Positions 1-6,096 of a stretch of DNA of 6,096 nt are shown piece after piece (the stretch's first letter is position 1; the number at the start of each line of letters is the position of its first letter). Source of the stretch: Prolixibacteraceae bacterium (lineage in GTDB: Bacteria > Bacteroidota > Bacteroidia > Bacteroidales > Prolixibacteraceae); the NCBI GenBank assembly GCA_003450125.1, contig DMFR01000197.1:7040-13135 (forward strand), in the 5' to 3' direction. The position numbers and the translations under genes are program-made. The notes under the pieces are model-generated. The model was not told the DNA's origin. It saw only the letters and a list, made by a program, of their open reading frames with translations, and searched no databases.

Positions 1-179
1 AAGATTTTGAAATTGTCATTCACCCAATTAGACCATACAATCTGACTAGTGACATCGGTAGCCAGCTGGGAGGATTGCAACCCGAGGTGGGTATTGTTAC
101 TAACAAACGATTCCACCTGTGCTTTTACTGATTGAAGGATGAAGGAGAGGAAAATCAAAATGAAGAGAATCTTTTTCAT
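1..179 (-). CDS. Secreted protein, N-terminal fragment (possible FTP-propeptide metallopeptidase)
   Basis: This is the 5' end of a gene that runs off the left edge; 59 whole codons are visible. The ATG is the complement of 177-179. The protein opens with a textbook Sec signal peptide: MKK, a hydrophobic run (ILFILIFLSFIL), then QSVKA with likely cleavage before QVESF. It is therefore exported. The mature start, with SFVSNNTHLGL then QLATDVTSQIVW, resembles from memory the beginning of FTP-type propeptides of secreted fungalysin/thermolysin-like metallopeptidases, where a 'LGL...dl..v' stretch precedes a conserved QxxxGIPV segment. That diagnostic segment and the zinc site (HExxH) would lie outside the window, so the product is a guess; the signal peptide is not. 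There is no Shine-Dalgarno before the ATG, only AT-rich sequence, as is usual in Bacteroidota. The gene is separated from the CotH-like gene by 435 bp of repeat-rich spacer and probably has its own promoter. Confidence 0.8.
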   Translation of the reverse strand, partial: MKKILFILIFLSFILQSVKAQVESFVSNNTHLGLQSSQLATDVTSQIVWSNWVNDNFKI

Positions 180-370
180 TGGGTTAAAGATTAGTGGTTG
201 AAGACTCTTACTTGTTACTGCTATAAGATGTTTCAAAAAGGATTTACCCTTATTGAAAAGACAGCAATAATTTTATATTGCATTACATGCTGCATCTACA
301 ACATCTTCAAATTACGGAGATTACGGAAATTCATTTTTCAATCCATCGGTCTCTGGATAATTGTATAAAT

Positions 371-418
371 CTGTTTTCTGTTTTCTGTTTCCGCATGTTC
401 CGCACGTTCCGCATGTTC
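371..418. repeat. Two adjacent short tandem arrays (7-mer and 9-mer)
   Basis: Three 7-mers run head to tail at 371-391 (CTGTTTT, CTGTTTT, CTGTTTC). Three 9-mers follow without a gap at 392-418 (CGCATGTTC, CGCACGTTC, CGCATGTTC). The last base of the third 7-mer leads straight into the first 9-mer, as if one array grew out of the other. No open frame of use crosses it. It forms the left half of the inner palindrome of this spacer. Confidence 0.85.
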
Positions 419-469
419 TGTTTATTCTAATTTTATCCTAATTTGGTTCTGTAACTGAGATAAAAGAGT

Positions 470-493
470 AAACATGCAAACATGCAAACGTGC
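470..493. repeat. Tandem 8-mer array, partner of the 9-mer array
   Basis: Three 8-mers stand in tandem: AAACATGC (470-477), AAACATGC (478-485) and AAACGTGC (486-493), followed by GGAAAT. Read on the minus strand this gives TTTCCGCACGTTTGCATG, closely matching the 9-mer array at 388-417 but with a different unit length. The CATG/CGTG variation within this array mirrors the CATG/CACG variation in the 9-mer array. Confidence 0.85.
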
Positions 494-614
494 GGAAATA
501 AATTATCTCATCAGACCATCATCCTGTTGATTGTTTCTATTTATAGTAAACCTATTCAAGGACAGAACAGGCCAAATATACTGATTCCGTAATCTCTGTA
601 ATCTCCGAAATTTC

Positions 615-3600
615 TTACTGCTTTACAAATTTCAGGTTTTGCTGAAAGCTTCCATTTGATAGCTGAACGATGTAGATCCCTTGCGGAAATCCTGCGACAG
701 CGTATTTTAGAATATTCTCTGATTCAGGATCTAATGCTTCAGTTCTCATTTCTTTTCCCATTGTATCAAATATTCGGCAAGTCACTTTTTGTGCATTGAA
801 GGTGGAAGGTAAAACAATCGTTACCTGATCGCTTGCCGGATTGGGATACAATTTAGGGGTAAAGGTTTCAACAGTGGCAGTGGAAGCAATGATGCATTTA
901 GCATAGGCCGCTCCGGGAGATCCGCCAATACATCCGGCAAACCAATTGGCCGATAAGTTCAGGCTAATGCTGGGGTCTTTCAATTCAAGGGTTTTCCCTG
1001 TACCATTGACATCAGTGGCCCAAGGTAAATCACTGCTGTATTTAACGCCTGCAATCAGTTTATTGCTGCTGTCAAATAACTGCACACTATCGGAAGGAGT
1101 ACCCAGCCCAAATTCAAAGGAACCCAGTACATTCTTTATATTGGGGTAAACAGCGCTGAACTTAGCTTTATTCGAGGCCAGCACCAGTCGGTTACCGGGC
1201 AATACAGAAACCGTTCCGGGAATGACCCATTTGTGGGTTCTATCCGAATCGGTAATGTACCATCCACTAATGTCCATGGCTGTTTGTCCGAAGTTATACA
1301 ATTCGATCCAGTCAGAGGCAGGTAAATCAACACTCGAATTGTAATTAATTTCACTGATGGTAATGGCTTGTTCAGGTACAACTTTTCTGAATTTTGCAAT
1401 GAATTTGTACCCGTTTATTTTCACATCAGCATCCACCACAGGATTGTTCACATCTTTAATAAAAGCGTTGGGTTCCCATCCGTCAAAAACATAATCGCCC
1501 ATTGCTTTGGCTTCCATCTTGATTGGAACGCCTGCAAAATAGACACCCGTCCAGGGGTATACTTCAGGAGAAATGGTATTGATCTGTACCACACCCGCAT
1601 TCTCGGGTTGCACCTGTAATTCAATGGTGTACTTGCCCGTTAAGGCGAAATTACTAACAATATTTGTCCGCACCACATTGGAGCGGTTGTTGAGTTCACT
1701 TTTAAAAAGAGCAAGGTTACTGGCATATTTGGTCATGTTTGTGGTCGCCTGTGTTTCGCCGCCACCCCACTTTACATACTCCCCGCGCATTTCAGCATAG
1801 GAGGCATCGTACACCGACTGAGCAATGGCAGTGGTATTCTGGGGCAGATAGGATGAATTCATCAAATCGGCAAAGCGGTTAATGAATTTCTTCTTGTAGG
1901 TTGGATTCTTAATCAGTTCCTTCCAGAACCTCAGGTAAGGCATACTGGCATCATAATTGAGCATAAAGGAAATATGATCGAAGCTTGAATTTGTCCAGCC
2001 ATTGGGACTAAGTGCCCATTCAAGGTCTTGCAGCAGGAACCTCCATCGGTGGTTGGAAAAATCGCCTTTCACGATTTTAATGTTATTATAAGGCCAGTCG
2101 GTATCGGCAATAAACGACTGAGCAACAATGTAATCGGTATAGTAATCAAGGTCAAGGATCTGATCGGCCTTTTGTAGATAATCAGCAGATGTTGGATTTA
2201 GGTTGATAAATTTATTGTAATCAGTTGTAAATGTATCTACCGATCCGTTCAGGGCCCTTAGGATGGACTTGTAATAATAACTGAGCGAAAGAAGGTGAAA
2301 AGTTGAATCGACGGTGGCTTTGTAATTTTCTTCAAAATACTCATCATTCATCTTTTCCCGCAATTCGTAGACCCCAAAATAAGCGCCATTGATATACACT
2401 ACGGCTGGTGTACAACGTGAATAGTCGTTATTGGTCTTGTTGCTCATTATTTTACACTCCATGGCGTCTTTAAACTGAAAAGTGAGCCATTGGTTGCTGC
2501 CGTTGCGCAGGTAAATTGATTTATAATCCTTCCGATTCGGGCGGTCTGGAATAAGTGTATAATCAACATCCCCTTCTCCGTAAGCCTTGTTGTTGAATTC
2601 CAACCTGAAAGAGTGCTGGGCATTGCCACGGCTTCCACCTGCACCGCCGTCAATCTGGATACCTGAAAATTGTTCAAATATCTTTTTCTTGTCTTTATCG
2701 AAATACTCTACATAACAGGGTCTTTCCCATTCCTCATCCGAGTGGTCGAAGATTCCGGTGCTGCCATAAAGATTAGAATTATTGGTAATGATCGACAGGA
2801 CAGGAATTGTATGGCCGGTAGTGGTGATAAAATAAGTATTGGCAACCGAACGGCTTGGCAAATTATTGAGTTGGCTGAAACAGGCGGCACGAATAAGTCC
2901 TGTAGTTGCAACTACGATGGGTATTCCGTTGTATCTGGTTGAAGCAGTTGTTGGTTCGCTGCCATCAATGGTATAGCGTATGTCAGCCGTTAAAGAGGGG
3001 GTGGATAAACTGACCGTTTGTTTGGTGGTATAAAAGCCTTCGGCGACTGAAAATAGGGGTTCAGGTTCACGCAATGTCGAATAGGCTTTGGTAATATTGG
3101 CATCTCTTGGTGTGGGTTGTATAAATACGCCCCAGGTTTGGGCTCCGTCAGTGATCCTTCCCAATGACCAACCGGCTGACAGATCTTTTACCCAGACCGT
3201 CTCTTTGGTGTTTGCTTTTTTATTGAATAAATAGATTTTCTCACCCTTGCCATCAATTTTGAAATTGGTATGCAAGTTAGTGGTTCCGGCTGAAATTAAA
3301 GTGCTTGGGGTAGGATCAAAAGAGGAAGCCTGAAGATCGGTTACCTTGAAGGACAAATAGGGAATAAGGCTTAAATCAGTTGAACTTGAAATGTTATTGT
3401 GCACCTCAATGGCAAAGACATTTTCCCCGGTGATTAACAGGGATCTAACTTTGGCTGTATCGATGGTGATTTTTTCAGGTTTACCACCCGAATACATCAA
3501 TGCTTCATGCGTTGTTGTTGTACCTGAATTCCAGGTAGGGACTCCATTGATGAATTTACGTCCAATTTCCACGCCATTCAAATAAGCTACAAACCCATCG

Positions 3601-4163
3601 TCGTAATCCACATGGAGGGCAATGTCTTTATAGCTGAATCCGGCAGGTAATACAAATGATTTTCGGATATAAACGGCCATCACAACTGTCGGGATAACCG
3701 TAGCATCGTCATTGTCGCCAAAGCCAAAACCTGCCTTTCCCTGACCCCATCCGGTTGGGATAAAATCAGGCTTCATCCAGTTCGATGGACTTGATGCTGT
3801 CGCTACCGTGTAATCGAAAGTGTGTTGCGGCAATACGGGGCTCACCCAATGGTAAGATTCGGGAGAATCGGTTCTGTTCTTTGAAGAAGCAAAAACGATC
3901 ATATGATTACTCCCAGGCATCATATAGGAGGGGAATGCCCATTTTTCGAAATTCAAAGAATCATCACTCAAATAGTAGCCCGCCAGGTTAACTGCTGAAG
4001 GGGAAGCATTGTACAGTTCAATCCAATCGTCAAACTCATTGTTTTCATCGGCAATTTGCCCGGAGTTCTTGTTGGATATTTCATTGATAATGATCTGAGC
4101 ATTTGATATATAGCAGAAAAAAAAGGACAGAAGGAATAGCAGTAAAAGTTTAGTTGAGGTCAT
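615..4163 (-). CDS. Type IX-secreted CotH kinase-like protein with two lamin-tail domains
   Basis: A protein of 1182 residues, numbered from the ATG at 4163. Signal peptide 1-23 (hydrophobic, ends SNAQ). Lamin-tail domain about 24-96 (IIINEIS, DDWIELYN). Beta-sandwich of galactose-binding type 104-274 (DYDDGFVAYLNGVEIG). Chitobiase/hexosaminidase C-terminal-type domain 367-447 (YTIDGSEPT). CotH-like region 454-798, with YINGAYFGVYELREKMND at 590-607, DTDWPYNN at 687-694 and QDLEW at 712-716. InlB/bacterial-repeat-like segment 844-926 (VFDGW). Second lamin-tail domain 932-1090 (SDWIELYN). C-terminal type IX sorting domain 1100-1182 (YPNPASD, QGIYIVQL, final KFVKQ). CotH proteins are atypical protein kinases, first known from the Bacillus spore coat. 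Activity, substrate and ATP use here are inferred only. The sorting domain predicts export across the outer membrane and surface anchoring or release. A longer frame opens at 4214, but that ATG lies inside the predicted promoter and would bury the signal peptide behind 17 residues. Confidence 0.93.
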   Translation of the reverse strand: MTSTKLLLLFLLSFFFCYISNAQIIINEISNKNSGQIADENNEFDDWIELYNASPSAVNLAGYYLSDDSLNFEKWAFPSYMMPGSNHMIVFASSKNRTDSPESYHWVSPVLPQHTFDYTVATASSPSNWMKPDFIPTGWGQGKAGFGFGDNDDATVIPTVVMAVYIRKSFVLPAGFSYKDIALHVDYDDGFVAYLNGVEIGRKFINGVPTWNSGTTTTHEALMYSGGKPEKITIDTAKVRSLLITGENVFAIEVHNNISSSTDLSLIPYLSFKVTDLQASSFDPTPSTLISAGTTNLHTNFKIDGKGEKIYLFNKKANTKETVWVKDLSAGWSLGRITDGAQTWGVFIQPTPRDANITKAYSTLREPEPLFSVAEGFYTTKQTVSLSTPSLTADIRYTIDGSEPTTASTRYNGIPIVVATTGLIRAACFSQLNNLPSRSVANTYFITTTGHTIPVLSIITNNSNLYGSTGIFDHSDEEWERPCYVEYFDKDKKKIFEQFSGIQIDGGAGGSRGNAQHSFRLEFNNKAYGEGDVDYTLIPDRPNRKDYKSIYLRNGSNQWLTFQFKDAMECKIMSNKTNNDYSRCTPAVVYINGAYFGVYELREKMNDEYFEENYKATVDSTFHLLSLSYYYKSILRALNGSVDTFTTDYNKFINLNPTSADYLQKADQILDLDYYTDYIVAQSFIADTDWPYNNIKIVKGDFSNHRWRFLLQDLEWALSPNGWTNSSFDHISFMLNYDASMPYLRFWKELIKNPTYKKKFINRFADLMNSSYLPQNTTAIAQSVYDASYAEMRGEYVKWGGGETQATTNMTKYASNLALFKSELNNRSNVVRTNIVSNFALTGKYTIELQVQPENAGVVQINTISPEVYPWTGVYFAGVPIKMEAKAMGDYVFDGWEPNAFIKDVNNPVVDADVKINGYKFIAKFRKVVPEQAITISEINYNSSVDLPASDWIELYNFGQTAMDISGWYITDSDRTHKWVIPGTVSVLPGNRLVLASNKAKFSAVYPNIKNVLGSFEFGLGTPSDSVQLFDSSNKLIAGVKYSSDLPWATDVNGTGKTLELKDPSISLNLSANWFAGCIGGSPGAAYAKCIIASTATVETFTPKLYPNPASDQVTIVLPSTFNAQKVTCRIFDTMGKEMRTEALDPESENILKYAVAGFPQGIYIVQLSNGSFQQNLKFVKQ

Positions 4164-4211
4164 GTCAGTAATTAGGTCTCCCGGTTCTAAAAAGTAAAGT
4201 TCTAAATGGCG

Positions 4212-4241
4212 CAAGATAAAGATGAATTTAGAGGAAGCAAA
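4212..4241 (-). promoter_or_regulatory. Predicted Bacteroidota-type promoter of the CotH-like gene
   Basis: On the minus strand TTTG (4241-4238) is followed after 19 bp by TATCTTG (4218-4212). This is a near match to the -33 TTTG / -7 TAnnTTTG pattern and the 19-21 bp spacing used by the primary sigma factor of Bacteroidota. It predicts a transcription start near 4205-4208 and a leader of about 40-45 nt before the ATG at 4163. The -7 box overlaps the alternative ATG at 4212-4214, so that codon would lie upstream of the mRNA start. Confidence 0.55.
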
Positions 4242-4319
4242 CTAATCGGCTTGTTTTTTATCGGATATTTCCGAAAGCCCTTCAAAGGTTCAAGTACAAA
4301 ATCCAGTGGACGAACCTAC

Positions 4320-4432
4320 CCGGGCCCTATCATCTGATACCCATCTGATACTCATCTGTAACCTTTCTGTAACCTAAGGTTACAGAAAGGTTACAGATGA
4401 GTATCAGATGGGTATCAGATGATAGGGCCTGG
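4320..4432. repeat. Long perfect inverted repeat (53-bp arms, 1-nt centre) made of 11-bp tandem units
   Basis: Arms 4323-4375 and 4377-4429 are exact reverse complements around a single A at 4376. One mismatch follows (G4322/T4430), then two more pairs (4320-4321 with 4431-4432). Each arm contains four tandem 11-mers. On the left they are CATCTGATACC (4331-4341), CATCTGATACT (4342-4352), CATCTGTAACC (4353-4363) and TTTCTGTAACC (4364-4374). The right arm has the same four in reverse complement at 4378-4421. Outside the units the arms end in a GC-rich GGCCCTAT cap. It lies between the terminator of the OmpA/TPR gene and the promoter of the CotH-like gene, so it is probably outside both main transcripts and acts, if at all, as DNA or in its own transcript. 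I see no transposase, and 4433-4580 beside it holds nothing I recognise. Confidence 0.95.
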
Positions 4433-4580
4433 CAGCGGGAGAATAATAGGCAGAAGGGGAGGGGGAAAGGTACTTTATGCTCCTTTTATTTAAAGGGATT
4501 AATGGCTGCAACAGGTCTGCCTGGTGCTGATCCGGGACCTGTGAGCCGACTTTTTAGATGGATCCCTTTCAAGGGGAGGG

Positions 4581-4615
4581 AAATAAAAAAGAGCGACCCG
4601 TTAGGATCGCTCTTT
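4581..4615 (-). terminator. Rho-independent terminator of the OmpA/TPR gene
   Basis: Read on the minus strand, AAAGAGCGA (4615-4607) pairs perfectly with TCGCTCTTT (4596-4588). A further GG/CC can pair across a bulged base, closing a 5-nt loop. The 3' side of the stem runs directly into TTTTTTATTT (4590-4581). The stem begins 22 bp past the stop codon at 4638. The stem is also symmetric at its base (AAA/TTT), but the T-run is longer on the minus-strand exit side, which fits the orientation of the gene. Confidence 0.9.
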
Positions 4616-4637
4616 GCAAATAGTTTTCGGATGTAAA

Positions 4638-6096
4638 TTATTTTACGATTTCTTTGAACCTTGTTTCGTTGAAGTATTTTGCAAACTCCATGTCAGAGGC
4701 AATGGTTGATTTCATTTCAGGTTTTGCCTTCACTACTTTTTCAAGGCTTTCGTACATCAGGTTTTCTTTGGCTGTACGGGCACCTACTACCGCTTTGTAG
4801 TAATCGGTCATGTAGTTGTTTCCAGTGGTACTTTCCAGGGATTTTAAAGCTCCGTTGTTGTCGCCGGCAAGGATCTTAGCCAACCCGGTGTTAGGTGAAT
4901 CAGAATCGCCTAAATATTTAACCGCTTTTGCATAATCGCCCTTGATGATGCTTAAAATACCCAGGTTGTGGTTAACAGCATCGCCTGCACCGGAAGCAGC
5001 GCCGAAATAGGTTTCGGCTTTGGCCAAATCGCCTGCCTTTAATGCACAAACTCCCAGGTTGTTTTTAATGATCGGTTCTGAGTTATTGATCTTTTCGGCT
5101 TTTTCAAACAGGGGTTTTGCATCTGTATAATTCATTTGTTGCACCATAATGAACCCTGCATTGTTATAACCTCTCCAATCCTGGGGATAAACCTTCATGA
5201 AAGAGTTGTAAATAGCCAATTTTTTGTTCATGTCTTTGGTCAGGGTAGCAGCGTAAAGCAATTCAGCTGGGTTCAATTTTGAAGGATCAGAATCAGCCAG
5301 GGCAGCGATTTCTTCATCAGATCTTCCGATCAAATCAATGCTGGTGGTGAATTTCGAGCGACGCAATTGTGGAAGAATTTCAGTGGCTACATTGGTGAAA
5401 GCACTTGAGAGGTTCTTGATTTCGCGTTCGCGAACTTCAGGATCGGTGTACATGGTCAATACACGAAGGATCAATTCTTTGTCCTGGATGTTTGATTTAG
5501 CCATCAGTTCTTTGAACCCTTCCCAGTCTTCAGGAGTAAATTTAGTTTTGAATTGGGCTTCTACTTCTTCTTTTTTCAATTCTTTGGTTAAGAATTTAGA
5601 AGAGGCATCCTGACGTTTTTCAGCCAGTTTGGTGTTTAATTCAAGTGGACCATCTGGTGAGGCATAGGAAGAAACTTCCATGCTTTTCAATTTTTTCTTT
5701 GGATCAGTAGCCAGTGATTTATTGTATGCTTCCAACTTGGCAATCTCCTCAGCTTTTAATTCTTTAGGACGGATATCAGCCTTGTTGATCTCATAATGGA
5801 TCGCAGCTGTATATTCATCAGGAACTATGCGTTGAAATGCATCGATATTTGGATCATATTTGCCCGTGTTGTTTTTTTCACGCGTAACGCCAATGATAGG
5901 AGTTGGAAAGTTATATACCAACGTTGGAGTTGCAACCACACCCTGAGCAACTGTAATGGGTGCAAAGTCAACGCTCTTTTTACCTTTTGAAGCCTTAATC
6001 CTCATTTCAAGATTTGACATGCGCATTTCTTCCGTATAAGGAACAGCATCCTTGGCGCTAAAGCTTCCGCCTTTGGCATAAGAAATGACCGTGTTA
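4638..6096 (-). CDS. OmpA-like and TPR protein, outer-membrane/periplasmic, 5' end missing
   Basis: The frame is open through the right edge, so the true start is outside the window; 485 residues are visible (residue 1 encoded at 6095-6093). Residues about 1-80 are beta-rich and not recognised. Residues 94-260 carry an OmpA-like motif: SYASPDGPLELNTKLAEKRQ, with Gly149, Asn154, Leu157 and Arg161 at the spacing of the OmpA peptidoglycan-binding consensus. A charged insertion and DWEGFKELMAKS (190-201) to LPQLRRS (241-247) follow. Residues 273-483 form about five or six TPRs (RGYNNAGFIMVQQ, KNNLGVCALKAGDLAKAETYF, NHNLGILSIIKGDYAKAVKYL), a protein-binding solenoid. From memory, similar OmpA-like/TPR lipoproteins of unknown function are widespread in Bacteroidota. 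The role is inferred as periplasmic scaffolding at the outer membrane or cell wall; a lipoprotein signal upstream is likely but unseen. An internal ATG at 6026 is not the start, because conserved-looking sequence continues before it (ISYAKGGSFSAKDAVPY). Confidence 0.9.
   Translation of the reverse strand, partial: NTVISYAKGGSFSAKDAVPYTEEMRMSNLEMRIKASKGKKSVDFAPITVAQGVVATPTLVYNFPTPIIGVTREKNNTGKYDPNIDAFQRIVPDEYTAAIHYEINKADIRPKELKAEEIAKLEAYNKSLATDPKKKLKSMEVSSYASPDGPLELNTKLAEKRQDASSKFLTKELKKEEVEAQFKTKFTPEDWEGFKELMAKSNIQDKELILRVLTMYTDPEVREREIKNLSSAFTNVATEILPQLRRSKFTTSIDLIGRSDEEIAALADSDPSKLNPAELLYAATLTKDMNKKLAIYNSFMKVYPQDWRGYNNAGFIMVQQMNYTDAKPLFEKAEKINNSEPIIKNNLGVCALKAGDLAKAETYFGAASGAGDAVNHNLGILSIIKGDYAKAVKYLGDSDSPNTGLAKILAGDNNGALKSLESTTGNNYMTDYYKAVVGARTAKENLMYESLEKVVKAKPEMKSTIASDMEFAKYFNETRFKEIVK

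Larger units (their letters stand above)
311..602. repeat. Nested, mirrored mosaic of short tandem repeats (imperfect palindrome)
   Basis: This fills most of the 435-bp spacer between the CotH-like gene and the left-edge gene. Outer arms: 311-328, two 9-mers ATTACGGAG/ATTACGGAA, is the reverse complement of 585-602 at 17 of 18 positions. Middle arms: CTGTTTT copies at 371-384 face ACAGAACAG at 562-570. Inner arms: TTCCGCACGTT at 398-408 pairs perfectly with 487-497, and GCATGTT at 411-417 with 479-485. The order is A-B-C ... C'-B'-A', so the whole block can fold on itself or extrude as a cruciform. The centre holds two related 11-mers, ATTCTAATTTT (424-434) and ATCCTAATTTG (435-445). The right outer arm ends 12 bp from the CotH-like stop codon, so a transcript of that gene would include it. 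I see no simple stem plus T-run terminator here. The remaining 180-310 is AT-rich with no recognisable gene or convincing promoter. Confidence 0.8.

Noticed and set aside
180..300. Promoter for the left-edge gene
   Set aside because: The best candidate on the minus strand (TTG, 18 bp, TAAATCC) matches the Bacteroidota pattern poorly. The region is AT-rich and chance matches are easy, so I did not annotate it.
371..493. CRISPR-like array
   Set aside because: The units are 7-9 bp and directly adjacent, with no spacers of 25-40 bp and no cas genes. They are simple tandem repeats.
1136..2942. Several 65-90 codon open frames on both strands inside the CotH-like gene
   Set aside because: They lie fully within a well-supported 1182-residue coding region in other frames and show no domain, signal or start context of their own.
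4320..4432. Intrinsic terminator or insertion-sequence end
   Set aside because: There is no T-run after either arm, and a proper terminator for the upstream gene is already present at 4581-4615. No transposase or target-site duplication is visible, so neither label is supported.
4492..4569. Short inverted repeat AAAGGGAT (4492-4499) / ATCCCTTT (4562-4569)
   Set aside because: Eight matching bases around a 62-bp loop are not convincing as a structure.
4397..4636. Plus-strand open frame of 79 codons in the spacer
   Set aside because: It starts inside the right arm of the palindrome, runs through the minus-strand terminator and ends at the stop codon region of the OmpA/TPR gene. Its composition is low-complexity (GRGKG) with no domain-like feature.
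5338..5990. Plus-strand open frames opposite the OmpA/TPR gene
   Set aside because: They are antisense shadows of a coding region with clear OmpA-like and TPR motifs, and their translations look random.

Overview
The window looks like a chromosomal segment of a Bacteroidota (Bacteroidetes) bacterium. The largest gene ends in a type A sorting domain of the type IX secretion system, a system confined to that phylum. A TTTG / TAnnTTTG-type promoter lies upstream of it, no gene shows a clear Shine-Dalgarno sequence, and the third gene combines an OmpA-like motif with TPRs in a way I associate with Bacteroidota outer-membrane proteins. I cannot name genus or species.

Layout: every gene I can support reads on the minus strand, so transcription runs right to left. 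(i) 4638-6096 is the 3' part of a gene for a periplasmic or outer-membrane protein with an OmpA-like motif followed by TPRs; its start is outside the window. A strong intrinsic terminator (4581-4615) ends it. (ii) 4216-4637 is a spacer holding that terminator, a perfect 53-bp inverted repeat with a 1-nt centre, built from 11-bp units (4320-4432), and the promoter of the next gene (4212-4241). (iii) 615-4163 encodes a secreted multidomain CotH-kinase-like protein with two lamin-tail domains, a chitobiase-type domain and a type IX sorting signal. (iv) 180-614 is a spacer in which 311-602 is a nested mosaic of short tandem repeats mirrored around a centre. (v) 1-179 is the first 59 codons of another secreted protein, possibly a metallopeptidase with an FTP-type propeptide.

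The genes have separate transcription signals and do not look like a tight operon. They share a theme of exported or cell-surface proteins. I see no defence system, CRISPR array, RNA gene or insertion sequence. The most unusual content is in the two spacers, where short tandem repeats are arranged as inverted copies. The 53-bp palindrome is the sharpest case: its four units per arm differ from one another, yet every difference is copied exactly into the opposite arm.
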